A stretch of 64,000 nucleotides of DNA, from NCBI GenBank assembly GCA_031257015.1, contig JAIRPK010000015.1, positions 62,001 to 126,000 on the forward strand, read 5' to 3'. Shown in pieces: positions 27,939 to 36,699 of the stretch (within the stretch, counting starts at the first letter, position 1; each line of letters opens with the position of its first letter). Source of the stretch: Tannerellaceae bacterium. Lineage in GTDB: Bacteria > Bacteroidota > Bacteroidia > Bacteroidales > Tannerellaceae. A model generated the notes under the pieces. That model had not been told where the DNA came from. It did no database searches and saw only the letters and a list, made by a program, of their open reading frames with translations. The position numbers were made by a program, and so were the translations under genes.

Positions 27939-28059
27939 AAGGCCTCCCTGCAATGGAAGCCTTCTTCTCCGGATGTTACGGGCGATGCGAAATACCCGAC
28001 TGATTACCCCTCTCCTTAAAATTATAAAAGGGGACTTTTTCTCAAAGCTCCCTTTTATA
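27939..28059 (+). terminator. Hairpins after the M28 gene
   Basis: An imperfect stem AAGGCCTCC / GGAAGCCTT (27939-27963) runs into a pyrimidine-rich CTTCTCC. A perfect 10-bp stem TATAAAAGGG / CCCTTTTATA lies at 28023-28059. Neither has a classic T-run, so the pair is only a possible terminator. Confidence 0.35.
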
Positions 28060-28243
28060 GGTTTTAATAGGTATTAGTCTTTAAGGCAAAAAGATTGTTT
28101 AGGTTATCTGCCTGCAAATATCTGTTAATTACAACAACAAAGCAAATATTCTGACGTGTGCAACCACTAAAAAGAATATGTTGTAGAGCATAGTTGTATA
28201 GCACAGGTTATTCAGGCTTATAAAATAGAGTACCCGCATGTGC

Positions 28244-28290
28244 AAATCTAAACCGGCAAGGCCATATTCAGGTTTTGTCGGTTTAGATTT
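28244..28290. repeat. 16-bp inverted repeat
   Basis: AAATCTAAACCGGCAA (28244-28259) pairs with TTGTCGGTTTAGATTT (28275-28290) with one mismatch around a 15-base loop. It sits between the M28 gene and the 21-bp array. No T-run follows, so its role is unclear. Confidence 0.6.
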
Positions 28291-28494
28291 ATATGCAGCG
28301 AGAGTTTATTCTTTACGTGTCGCAATCCAGTCGTAATGTTACAGACTGTTCCTGATTGCAAAGCCACAAGCCGCCTCAATAAGTATTACAGCCGTAAATA
28401 TTATCTCTATAAACTCACAAGCCGGCACCCGTTTTGTGAAGCCACGGCTGTTCTGTCTCTCATTAAAAACATGATTTTTTTTGCAGCTGTCGCA

Positions 28495-28938
28495 CTGAAC
28501 GTCTCACAAGACACTCCGAGCGTTTCACGAGACACTCCGAACGTCTCACGAGACACTCCGAACGTCTCACAAGACGCTCCGAACGTTTCACGAGACGCTC
28601 CGAACGTCTCACGAGACGCTCCGAACGTCTCACGAGACGCTCCGAACGTTTCACGAGACACTCCAAACGTCTCACGAGACACTCCAAGCATTTCACGAGA
28701 CGCTCCGAACGTCTCACGAGACACTCCAAGCGTTTCACGAGACGCTCCGAACGTTTCACGAGACACTCCGAACGTCTCACAAGACACTCCAAGCGTTTCA
28801 CAAGACGCTCTGAACGTTTCACAAGACGCTCCGAACGTCTCACAAGACGCTCCGAACGTCTCACGAGACACTCCAAGCGTTTCACGAGACGCTCCGAGCG
28901 TTTCACAAGACGCTCCGAGCGTTTCACGAGACGTTCAG
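28495..28938. repeat. 21-bp palindromic tandem array (about 21 units) between M28 and rhaD
   Basis: The unit is GTCTCACGAGACGCTCCGAAC with A/G, C/T and T/C variants, period exactly 21. Each unit contains two near-palindromes, GTCTC-AC-GAGAC and ACGCTC-C-GAGCGT, with centres about 10.5 bp apart. The array is bounded by an exact 11-bp inverted repeat, CTGAACGTCTC (28495-28505) and GAGACGTTCAG (28928-28938). It is open in several frames on both strands only because 21 is a multiple of three; I do not call a gene here. Confidence 0.9.
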
Positions 28939-29265
28939 AAAGTCACAATATATTTTTGGAGAGCCTCGCTTGAAGCTCGACGCTTTTTTGAAATAGAAAA
29001 TACTGGCTAACTATTTTTTGTTTTTGCCACACAAGCCGTCAAAAGCTTTTTGTGCAATAATTCTGTTTTGTTGCGGATAGCAATGAACTGGTTCATTTCA
29101 CCTGCGGGCTATGCAAAAATGAATCAGAGCGACTTTGACGGCACAGAGGAGGCTATTTAACCCATAACGATTGTCTGTTAAGGCTACCCAGGCTGGGTAA
29201 TTGGGGATGATTGTCTATACCATGATGCGTTGTAGAGCTTGTAAATCAGAAGAGGCTATATGAAA
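28939..29265. other. Intergenic region between the 21-bp array and the rha terminator
   Basis: About 330 bp with no gene, promoter or RNA that I can support. Confidence 0.4.
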
Positions 29266-29305
29266 ACTTCCGGTAAGCGCTGCGATAAAGCGCATTACCG
29301 GAAGT
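29266..29305 (-). terminator. Terminator of the rhamnose operon
   Basis: Stem ACTTCCGGTAA-GCGCT pairs with AGCGC-A-TTACCGGAAGT around a 7-base loop; on the minus strand it is followed by TTTTC. It lies 40 bp after the rhaD stop. Confidence 0.7.
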
Positions 29306-29344
29306 CTCCGAATGATTTTTCCTGTAACGCCAGGCAAGGCAGGC

Positions 29345-30145
29345 TCACCTCGGCAGGCAGAACGGCTCTACAAGACCTTCCAGCTGTTCATCGGTCATTC
29401 CTTCTGGTTCGAAGCCAGCGGCACGGGCGCTGAAATATATCTGGGCAGATTTGCTAAGAGTATCAATGGCATCGAAACATTCGATAATATCTTCACCGAC
29501 GGCCAGGATACCATGTTTCTCCCAGACAATAATATCATGGTGCTTTAGTTGCTCAATTGTCGCACGGGCTAGCTCAATAGTGCCGGGGATCTCATATCCG
29601 ACTATCCCCAGGCCACGAGGAACAATGATTCGACATTCCGGTATCATGCTCCATAGCAGGCGGGTCAGACGTGCAGAATCCAGCAAGGGCTTGCAATGCG
29701 TCAGGCCGATAATATCCGTCGGATGAGTATGCAAGACAACACGTATTTGCCTGCCTTCGGCAAGAAGATAATCGTGCATAAGCAGATGCGATGGCAATTC
29801 AGAGGTTGGGCGGATTGGATTCTCTGCCAGAATATCGTAACTGTCGCCTGTCGGACTGATGCGTATTAGAGCGCCGTTAGACCATGGTTCACGGGCGACG
29901 TAGCGCATCCGCTTCCCAGTTCCGGTGACATAGAAAATATGTCCTTTCAGGTGTTCTGCTCTAATCGCCAATGGCAAGTTGGATTCGACGGGCTGCATCT
30001 TTATTTCCTGCGGAGTAAAACAATCGGTCAGGTTTACTGAAATATTGCCTCCGTTACGCTCAGCCCAGCCTTTTTCCCATAGATAGCCGGCTGTTTCTGC
30101 TATGCGATTTATTTCAGTCATTAAAATTTTATTGTCGCGTATCAT
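29345..30145 (-). CDS. rhaD: Rhamnulose-1-phosphate aldolase
   Basis: 266 residues, class II aldolase/adducin fold. WAERNGGNISVNL near the N-terminus, VTGTGKRMR, VLHTHPTDIIGLTH (zinc-binding HxH) and the third zinc His in IVWEKHG are the RhaD signature. It splits L-rhamnulose 1-phosphate into dihydroxyacetone phosphate and L-lactaldehyde. It is the last gene of the operon, 20 bp after rhaT. A second in-frame ATG lies eight codons in, so the exact start is not certain. Confidence 0.95.
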   Translation of the reverse strand: MIRDNKILMTEINRIAETAGYLWEKGWAERNGGNISVNLTDCFTPQEIKMQPVESNLPLAIRAEHLKGHIFYVTGTGKRMRYVAREPWSNGALIRISPTGDSYDILAENPIRPTSELPSHLLMHDYLLAEGRQIRVVLHTHPTDIIGLTHCKPLLDSARLTRLLWSMIPECRIIVPRGLGIVGYEIPGTIELARATIEQLKHHDIIVWEKHGILAVGEDIIECFDAIDTLSKSAQIYFSARAAGFEPEGMTDEQLEGLVEPFCLPR

Positions 30146-30165
30146 AGATTTTTTTATTTATTCCA

Positions 30166-31188
30166 TTAAATCAAATTCGGTATAACCAGCGAAACAATCA
30201 GAGCGATCATGCCGACAACCAATGCCAGCGCCGCCCGGCGCCCGGCGCCTTCCCATTCCTTCAGAATTACCCCCCATACGTTACTGAACAAAATATTGAG
30301 AGACATAAGTATGCTCCACGAAAAGGCCAGCATCGCCGGGTTTTCTGACAAAAAGGCTTTCCCAGCTCCCAAACCAAAGAACTGGCTATACCATAATAAT
30401 CCGGCCAGGGCGCAGAATAAAACATTGTTCACCACTGCCCTGCTTCCGACGGAGAAATAATCGGAAAAGCTACTGTTTTGCCTGTTCCTGTATAAACAAT
30501 AAGCAGCGTTCGTAAAGAAACCGCCAAGCGTCACCAGCAGTATGACAGGATTCAGTGCCAGCAACTCATGGACGCCCTGACGCAAGGCATTCTCCTGAAC
30601 CGATGCGCCTGCTTCCAGGCCCAGATTGAAACACGCGCTTGCCGCTCCGGCTAGAAGGGCGACCAACAGCCCTTTCGTAAATGCAAAATCACGAATAGCC
30701 TTGCGTTTCTCTTCCTCCGGCATCGAACGTTCACGCAGATGGCCTGCATATCCGACAATGGCTATCCCGGCAAGCATAACGCTAACACCTATCGTCAACG
30801 CAGCCGTCGTCCCGCTGCTCTTTCCTGACAGAGCCGGTATCATCGTACCGAAAGCAGAACACATCCCTAACGCAATGCTTTGTCCTAAGGCTATCCCCAG
30901 ATAGCGCATTGAGAGGCCGAATGTCAGTCCACCTATTCCCCAGAAAGCACCGAAAACAATCGACTTCCACACCGGCGCTCCGGCATATATCTCCATCAAC
31001 GTTGTTACAGACGGTGCCGCCAGCAATGCTCCAAGCAGAGGAAAAAGCAACCATGCAAATATTCCCTGCACAAGCCAGAAACATTCCCAACGCCATTGCT
31101 TAACACGGTTAATCGGCGCATAAGAACTGCTCTGCGCGAAGCTGCCGGCAGCAATTATGGCCAATCCGATAAGAATGTTCGCGTTCAT
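30166..31188 (-). CDS. rhaT: L-rhamnose/H+ symporter
   Basis: 340 residues with about ten hydrophobic helices, the RhaT family layout. SSYAPINRVKQWRWECFWLVQG near the start, in part, and FGAFWGIGGLTFGLSMRYLGIALGQ (seen as WGIGGLTFGLSMRYLG) match family motifs. It imports L-rhamnose across the inner membrane with a proton. Its ATG overlaps the rhaI stop by 4 bp, and rhaD follows 20 bp later, supporting one operon. Confidence 0.95.
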   Translation of the reverse strand: MNANILIGLAIIAAGSFAQSSSYAPINRVKQWRWECFWLVQGIFAWLLFPLLGALLAAPSVTTLMEIYAGAPVWKSIVFGAFWGIGGLTFGLSMRYLGIALGQSIALGMCSAFGTMIPALSGKSSGTTAALTIGVSVMLAGIAIVGYAGHLRERSMPEEEKRKAIRDFAFTKGLLVALLAGAASACFNLGLEAGASVQENALRQGVHELLALNPVILLVTLGGFFTNAAYCLYRNRQNSSFSDYFSVGSRAVVNNVLFCALAGLLWYSQFFGLGAGKAFLSENPAMLAFSWSILMSLNILFSNVWGVILKEWEGAGRRAALALVVGMIALIVSLVIPNLI

Positions 31189-32444
31189 ACTCTCTTTGAC
31201 GTCACGTTTCGTTCGTATGCCTGGATACCGGAGATGTAATCCTCGCCAACAGGAACGTTATTCGTATGGCAAAACATATCCCAAACGGCAGACCATGGGA
31301 GTGATTTAATCTCTTCCTGAAGTGCTAGACGCTCGAAATATTTTCCGTCATCCTCATATTTGCGAAGCTGACCGGCGGGTTCGAGCATAGCTTGAAGGAA
31401 AGCCTTCTGAGTAGCGCGAACACCGATAACGTATGCTCCTATTCTGTTTATCGTTGCATCGAAATAGTCCAATCCGATATGGACACGGGAAAGGGCATCG
31501 CAACGGACGACTTCGCGAGCAAGCTCCGTAAGATCGTCGTTCAGGATAACAACGTGGTCGCTGTCCCAGCGGATAGGGCGACTGACATGAAGCATTATCT
31601 CAGGAGTAAACAGAAGTAAAGAGGAAATCTTGTCGGCAATATTTTCCGTCAGATGGAAATGCCCTGTGTCAAGCGTAACAATTTTCCCTTTCTTCGCTCC
31701 ATATCCCAAGTAGAAATCGTATGAACCGACGGTATAACTCTCCAGTCCGATGCCGAACAGCTTTGCCTCGATGCAGTCTTTCATGTTTGCATAAGGGGTA
31801 GCAAATACTTCGTCAAGACTTTGTTCCAGAATACGGCGGTAACGCAAACGATCAGCAGGAACTTCCTTGCTTCCGTCGTGTATCCAAAGGTTCATCATGC
31901 AAGGATCGCCCTGCGCCTTGCCCATTTCTTCGGCTATCGCCCTGCAGCGTTTTGTATGTTCAATCCAGAAGTTGCGAGTACTGTCGTCGGGATTGGCCAG
32001 CGTAAGGTTGCCGCTGCGTGGATGAGAGAAGGAGGTGGTATTGAAATCAAGTTTCATGCCTTGCTCCCTGCCCCATTCTATCCAGGAAGCAAAATGCTCA
32101 GGCAAAACTTCATCACGATCAACGGCACGACCGCCGAAGTCTCCATATATTTCATGCAAGCTAAGACGATGGCGTCCGGCAATGTAACGTGTAGCTTCCG
32201 AAATGTCTGCCCGGACTTCCTCAATGTTACGCGCCTTGCCGGGATAGTTGCCGGTCACTTGGATACCGCCGCTTAGTTCGCTGCCGCGGCTTTCAAAACC
32301 GCTGACGTCGTCAGCTTGCCAGCAATGAAGTGAAATAGACAGACGGCCAAGCCGTTCCATCGCTTCGTTAACGTTAATTCCAACAGCAGCATATCTTTCA
32401 GCCGCTATTTCAAAAGATGTTTCAATTAATTGTTCCTTTTTCAT
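31185..32444 (-). CDS. rhaI: L-rhamnose isomerase
   Basis: 419 residues, the standard length. ISLHCWQADDVSGFE near the N-terminus, IHDGSKEVPADRLRYR, LDTGHFHLTE and LHVSRPIRWDSDHVV, in part, hold the metal-binding His, Asp and Glu residues of the xylose-isomerase-like TIM barrel. It converts L-rhamnose to L-rhamnulose. It follows rhaB by about 127 bp and is coupled to rhaT. In enteric nomenclature the gene is rhaA. Confidence 0.95.
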   Translation of the reverse strand: MKKEQLIETSFEIAAERYAAVGINVNEAMERLGRLSISLHCWQADDVSGFESRGSELSGGIQVTGNYPGKARNIEEVRADISEATRYIAGRHRLSLHEIYGDFGGRAVDRDEVLPEHFASWIEWGREQGMKLDFNTTSFSHPRSGNLTLANPDDSTRNFWIEHTKRCRAIAEEMGKAQGDPCMMNLWIHDGSKEVPADRLRYRRILEQSLDEVFATPYANMKDCIEAKLFGIGLESYTVGSYDFYLGYGAKKGKIVTLDTGHFHLTENIADKISSLLLFTPEIMLHVSRPIRWDSDHVVILNDDLTELAREVVRCDALSRVHIGLDYFDATINRIGAYVIGVRATQKAFLQAMLEPAGQLRKYEDDGKYFERLALQEEIKSLPWSAVWDMFCHTNNVPVGEDYISGIQAYERNVTSKRV

Positions 32445-32571
32445 TCTCTTGTATTGCGTTTATTTATTATTAAGTCTCTTATGTTTCTTCACATGGAATG
32501 GTTTTATGGGAGAAGAAATGAATCGGGGAGTGTCTGGATGTTTTTTATTTACATTAATATATGTGTGATGA

Positions 32572-33990
32572 TTAAGGAAGGAAAGTCTTTACAGGAAATG
32601 AGCGTGCAATGATTTGGCGCATCTCCCAGCGATCAGCAACGAGGCCGGCAGCTTTGGCCTGTATCATGATGTTGCCGATGGCGGTGGCTTCGGCAGGACC
32701 GGCGAGGACGGGGAGACGGATGGCCTGGGCAGTGAGAGTATTAAGGTAGTCGTTTTGAGAACCGCCGCCGATGATGTGAAGACAGGTGATTGCAGTGTGA
32801 GAAATGTCTTGCAGCAAAGATAACACCTCTGCATAGCGACCGGCAAGGCTGTGGAAGATTATTGAAGCAATATCGCCATCTGTTTGAGGAACCGGCTGAT
32901 TGCTTCGCTTACATTCGTCAGTTATGGCAGCAGTCATGGATTGAGGATTGGCAAAGGCTGGATCATCAGGATTGATGATGGAAGGGAAATCAGCAGCGTT
33001 TTTTGCCATTTCAACGATTTGAGGATATGTATAATTACGACCGTCGGCAATCCATTCACGTTTACATTCCTCAAGAAGCCAAAGGCCGGTAATATTTTTA
33101 AGCAGGCGGGTGGTATTTTCAATGCCGCCTTCGTTAGTGAAGTTGTGCTTGAGAGTAGTTTCGTTGATGATGGGGCTGGAATTTTCGATGCCCATCAGGC
33201 TCCATGTTCCGCTGCTTAGATATGCAAAGCCTGGTTGGAGAGCAGGGACGGCAGCGACGGCGGAGGCAGTGTCATGACCGGCAACAGCAATGACAGGGAT
33301 TGGAGCGATGCCGGTTTCACGAGCAATGTCGTCGGAGATTGCGCCTATTATCGTTCCTGGTTGAATTGGCTGATGCGGCAATGTGACGGGGATGTTCAGA
33401 GATTTGAGCAGAGCATCGTCAAATGTTCCCGTATATGGATTTAGCATTTGCGAAGTGGAAGCGATAGTGTATTCACATGTTTGGCGACCGGTAAGCATAT
33501 ACGCGAGCAGGTCAGGCATAAAAAGTATATGTTCGGCAGCGGCACAGGGCGCATATTTTGCCTGTCGCGCACGATAAATCTGGAAGAGAGAGTTGAAATT
33601 CATGATTTGTATGCCAGTCGCACGGTAGAGGTCGTTACGTGGAATATGTGCGAAGACTTCCTCCGGAGCGCCAATAGTGTAAGGGTCGCGGTAAGCTCTG
33701 GGGAGACCGAGGATAGCGCCATCCGGAGCGATATAGCCGAAGTCCACCCCCCATGTGTCGATGCCGACGGATTGAGGCGTTATACCTTGTTGTCGACATT
33801 TGACAAGGGCAGTCTTGATTTCTTCAAATAACGAGAATATATTCCAGAAATATTGGCCGTGGATTTGGAGGATACGGTTAGGGAAGCGGTGGATTTCCAT
33901 TATTTGGAGTTCCCCCCCGTTGATTGTTCCGATGACGGCTCTGCCGCTTGTTGCACCGAGATCTATTGCTAAAAAAACTTTGGTATTCAT
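32572..33990 (-). CDS. rhaB: Rhamnulokinase
   Basis: 472 residues. The ATG at 33990 is chosen because MNTKVFLAIDLGATSGRA is the family's N-terminal phosphate-binding motif; the longer open frame upstream is translated repeat array. FGGY features include GIDTWGVDFG, AGHDTASAVAAVP (catalytic Asp) and the C-terminal IIGGGSQNDYLN nucleotide-binding loop. It phosphorylates L-rhamnulose with ATP. It is the first gene of rhaB-rhaI-rhaT-rhaD, with a promoter at 34024 and a large palindromic array just upstream of that. Confidence 0.95.
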   Translation of the reverse strand: MNTKVFLAIDLGATSGRAVIGTINGGELQIMEIHRFPNRILQIHGQYFWNIFSLFEEIKTALVKCRQQGITPQSVGIDTWGVDFGYIAPDGAILGLPRAYRDPYTIGAPEEVFAHIPRNDLYRATGIQIMNFNSLFQIYRARQAKYAPCAAAEHILFMPDLLAYMLTGRQTCEYTIASTSQMLNPYTGTFDDALLKSLNIPVTLPHQPIQPGTIIGAISDDIARETGIAPIPVIAVAGHDTASAVAAVPALQPGFAYLSSGTWSLMGIENSSPIINETTLKHNFTNEGGIENTTRLLKNITGLWLLEECKREWIADGRNYTYPQIVEMAKNAADFPSIINPDDPAFANPQSMTAAITDECKRSNQPVPQTDGDIASIIFHSLAGRYAEVLSLLQDISHTAITCLHIIGGGSQNDYLNTLTAQAIRLPVLAGPAEATAIGNIMIQAKAAGLVADRWEMRQIIARSFPVKTFLP

Positions 33991-34023
33991 GTTTCCCTGG
34001 TATTTAATATTGTTATTTGCCGG

Positions 34024-34031
34024 CAAATCTA
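34024..34031 (-). promoter_or_regulatory. Bacteroidetes -7 element for the rha operon
   Basis: The minus strand reads TAGATTTG, 33 bp before the rhaB start. The 21-bp palindromic array begins only about 65 bp further upstream. Confidence 0.65.
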
Positions 34032-34096
34032 CAATAATATTTTGAATCATTGCAGGATGACGGAGAAGCGAGTTTGAAGCTTTGAAGGCGCAGTTT

Positions 34097-34735
34097 GATT
34101 CTCCGGGAATATCGCGTGACTCTCCGAAAGTCACCGTTGATTCTCCGAGAATATCGCGTGACACTCCGAGAGTCACCGTTGATTCTCCGAGAGTATATGA
34201 TCGATTCTCCGAGAATCACGCTTGACACTCCGAGAGTCACGGTTGATTCTCGGAGAGTATATGATCGATTCTCCGAGAATCACGCTTGACACTCTGAGAG
34301 TCACGGTTGATTCTCCGAGCATCACGGTTGATTCTCCGAGCATCACGGTTGATTCTCCGAGCATCACGCTTGATTCTCGGAAAGTCACGCGAGACGCTCC
34401 GAGCATCTCACAAGACACTCCGAACGTCTCACGAGACGCTCCGAACGTTTCACGAGACACTCCAAGCGTTTCACGAGACGCTCCGAACGTTTCACGAGAC
34501 ACTCCAAGCGTTTCACGAGACGCTCCGAGCGTTTCACGAGACGCTCCGAGCGTTTCACGAGACGCTCCGAGCGTTTCACGAGACACTCCGAACGTTTCAC
34601 GAGACGCTCCGAGCGTTTCACGAGACACTCCGAACGTTTCACGAGACGCTCCGAACGTCTCACGAGACACTCCAAGCGTTTCACGAGACGCTCCAAGCGT
34701 TTCACGAGACGCTCCAAGCATCTCACAAGACAAGA
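34097..34735. repeat. 21-bp palindromic tandem array (about 30 units) upstream of rhaB
   Basis: The period is 21 bp except for two 22-bp units ending TATATGATC (near 34181 and 34244). Two unit families are joined. From 34097 to about 34390, GATTCTCCGAGAATC alternates with GACACTCCGAGAGTC, both near-perfect palindromes about one central C. From about 34390 to 34735 the unit is the same GAGACGCTCCGAGCGTTTCAC family as the array at 28495. It is open in four or more frames because of its period, so translated products are not genes. Confidence 0.92.
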
Positions 34736-34827
34736 CCAGGATTAGCTTGTATTTGCACATGAAAAAACCTGCATTTGTGAACATATAATTACATTCATAA
34801 AAAACAAATAATAAAACTAATAGCAAG

Positions 34828-34944
34828 ATGAACATTAGCAGCAATGCAGCATCAGCCCCTTCTGCAAAAACAGTACGCCTGATTACTCTTAATATCATTT
34901 CTCATGATGGCAGAGTTCGCTCCCTGATAAAGGATGGAGCGTAA
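34828..34944 (+). CDS. Possible 38-residue small ORF
   Basis: ATG at 34828, stop TAA at 34942-34944. It encodes a polar N-terminus and then RLITLNIISHDGRVRSLIKDG. It lies between the array and the lipoprotein gene. There is no recognised family, no clear promoter and no coupling, so support is weak. Confidence 0.2.
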   Translation: MNISSNAASAPSAKTVRLITLNIISHDGRVRSLIKDGA

Positions 34945-34987
34945 AAATATATCATTCAGTTTAGTAAAACATTAAAAGAAAAATTAT

Positions 34988-35360
34988 ATGAATAAACAAA
35001 TCCTTTTTATAACGTTATGCCTTTTTATAATAAATGCCTCTTGTAACAAAAACAGTGACAACGACAGCAAAGAAAGCTTTTCCGCTCCCCCGGACAAAGT
35101 GATTGCAAATGCTCCCGGAACGCTTAATTATTATAAAGAATTTAATCAATGGGAAGTGAAATATGACTTTGCCTTGCAAGCATACGATTCCGAGGAACAT
35201 TATATTATAGGCGGATTTGAATGTGAGTCAATCCCGTTTGTTGAAGGCTCGAAAGTCCTAATCAACAGTAATTGTTTTTCGGCGGAATCCCCCGGCCGGT
35301 TCTACTGTTATTGCCGGAATAGAGTATTATAATATTATTATACAGTTGTTGCCAAATTAG
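34988..35360 (+). pseudogene. Small lipoprotein gene with a T-run frameshift
   Basis: MNKQILFITLCLFIINASC is a lipoprotein signal (Cys at 19). The mature part contains NAPGTLNYYKEFNQWEV and FECESIPFVEGSKVLINSNCF. In the present frame it stops at 35332 as YCYCRNRVL. If one T is removed from the five-T run at 35275-35279, the frame continues as NCFRRNPPAGSTVIAGIEYYNIIIQLLPN (in part AGIEYYNIII) and stops at 35360, which resembles the C-terminus of short Bacteroidetes lipoproteins. It may be a sequencing error, a true null, or a slippage site. Confidence 0.5.
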
Positions 35361-35494
35361 TAGAAATTCAAAAATAAAAAAGGGTATTTTATTGTTTTCG
35401 TTTAAATTAATAACAAAACAACCTGTTACCGATGACTGCTGCTGTGTTGTTTACATTATCTGGAAGTTTTTCAGCATAAAAAAACAGAATAAAT

Positions 35495-35759
35495 ATGAAC
35501 CTAAATTCAACTAAAAATACCAAAGCCTTTGCCATCCTCATTATCTTTATTGATGCTTTCAGGATGTAGTAAAACAGATGTTTCTCAAATGTATATTCCC
35601 GCATGTAGTTCTGCATTTCGCTATATGTCGGTCATGGAGCAGTCAAAATACTTTAAGGCGAAATTAAGGGCACGTATCTTAAACTTCACTATCCTGTTTA
35701 TGCGTGAAGCCAGACGCCAATGTCCTTTGTGGCGAGATGAGCAAATCAGAAAGTTTTGA
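35495..35759 (+). pseudogene. Frameshifted small lipoprotein remnant
   Basis: The frame from ATG 35495 encodes MNLNSTKNTKAFAILIIF and stops within 25 codons. The adjacent frame continues with LLMLSGCSKTDVSQMYIPAC, a lipobox (LSGC), and runs to 35759. Joined, they make one short lipoprotein with a signal peptide, broken near 35545. No homologue is recognised. It neighbours the other broken lipoprotein gene and a decayed repeat. Confidence 0.4.
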
Positions 35760-35761
35760 TA

Positions 35762-35895
35762 TGTTCCGAGAGTGTAACCAGAGATGTTCCGGGTTCATTA
35801 AAAACATTTCATAACTGATTAAAAACATTTTTGAGCGTATCGCTTGAGATTCCGAGAGCATTGCGCGGTTTGCGGAGTGTAGCGTGAGATTATTA
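35762..35895. repeat. Decayed 21-bp repeat remnants
   Basis: ATTAAAAACATTT recurs exactly 21 bp apart near 35800 and 35821. ATTCCGAGAGCATTGCGCGG and TTGCGGAGTGTAGCGTGAG resemble single units of the array at 34097. Divergence is high, so this reads as an old or never-amplified array. Confidence 0.4.
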
Positions 35896-36061
35896 TAGAT
35901 ATTCCCTTTCTTCGTTAAGCATCAACAGTATCGTTTTCAGCATATAACAAGGCTTGTTAGACATTTCGGACAGGTCATAAATGAATGAAGGTTTTCGGTC
36001 TGTGAGTATTCGTGCAGGCTAAAATCATCCTCATTATTTGGAACGTCCCGTCTTTTTTTCC

Positions 36062-36069
36062 TACATTTG
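36062..36069 (+). promoter_or_regulatory. Bacteroidetes -7 element for the tetR-fab operon
   Basis: TACATTTG, 30 bp before the ATG at 36100. The TTG inside it (36067) is in frame but is part of the promoter rather than a start codon. Confidence 0.6.
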
Positions 36070-36099
36070 CGCACATTCTTAATTAAAGTGTGCAATACA

Positions 36100-36693
36100 A
36101 TGGCAATAAACGTTTCTAAAACTCGTGATATGCTGGTGGACGTCGCCAGACAATTATTTGCGCGAATGGGTGTTGACAAAACGACAATGAACGACATAGC
36201 GCAAGCCTCCATGAAAGGGCGGCGAACATTGTACACCTATTTCAAGAGCAAAAATGAGATATACCAGGCAGTCGTAGAAACCGAAGTAGCCAAGCTCTAT
36301 AAGATGCTCACAGACGTATCTGCCAAAGAACTGCCTGCCGACGAGAAGCTAATAGCCTTCGTTTACGCAAGGCTTGACGCTGTTAAATCCATCGTTATCC
36401 GTAACGGTACGCTCCGCGCCAATTTTTTCCGCGATATATGGCGAGTAGAGAAAGTTCGCAAGGACTTTGACTTGCGCGAAATAGATCTTATAAAACGTAT
36501 ACTTGATGACGGCGTTAAGGAAGGCCTGTTCAAAATGCCTGACGTCAATATAACTGCGCTAGTCCTTCATTATGCTCTGAAAGGCTTGGAAGTCCCTTAC
36601 ATACGAGGCGTAATGGGCGACACGATCATTCAGCGCATCAGGCGTAGAGACAATGTAGTAAATTTAATTTTCAATGGTATTAAACTAAAATAG
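36100..36693 (+). CDS. TetR family transcriptional regulator
   Basis: 197 residues. The N-terminal helix-turn-helix is plain: TRDMLVDVARQLFARMGVDKTTMNDIAQASMKGRRTLYTYFKSKNEIY (key parts FARMGVDKTTMNDIA and LYTYFKSK). The C-terminal ligand domain has no assigned effector. It is followed 6 bp later by a FabH-like gene, so it probably senses an acyl or lipid signal and controls this operon, as FabR or FasR-like regulators do. Confidence 0.92.
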   Translation: MAINVSKTRDMLVDVARQLFARMGVDKTTMNDIAQASMKGRRTLYTYFKSKNEIYQAVVETEVAKLYKMLTDVSAKELPADEKLIAFVYARLDAVKSIVIRNGTLRANFFRDIWRVEKVRKDFDLREIDLIKRILDDGVKEGLFKMPDVNITALVLHYALKGLEVPYIRGVMGDTIIQRIRRRDNVVNLIFNGIKLK

Positions 36694-36699
36694 AATTAG

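Noticed and set aside
28495..28938. CRISPR array
   Set aside because: There are no unique spacers, units are contiguous and 21 bp long, and no cas genes are present.
28336..29010. Long open frames (both strands) with heptad repeats such as NVSRDTP or GVSRETF
   Set aside because: They exist because a 21-bp unit without stops stays open in every frame. Several frames are open at once, and there is no signal peptide, promoter or family.
34173..34898. Open frames across the array upstream of rhaB
   Set aside because: Same artefact of the 21-bp period; rhaB's real start is at 33990.
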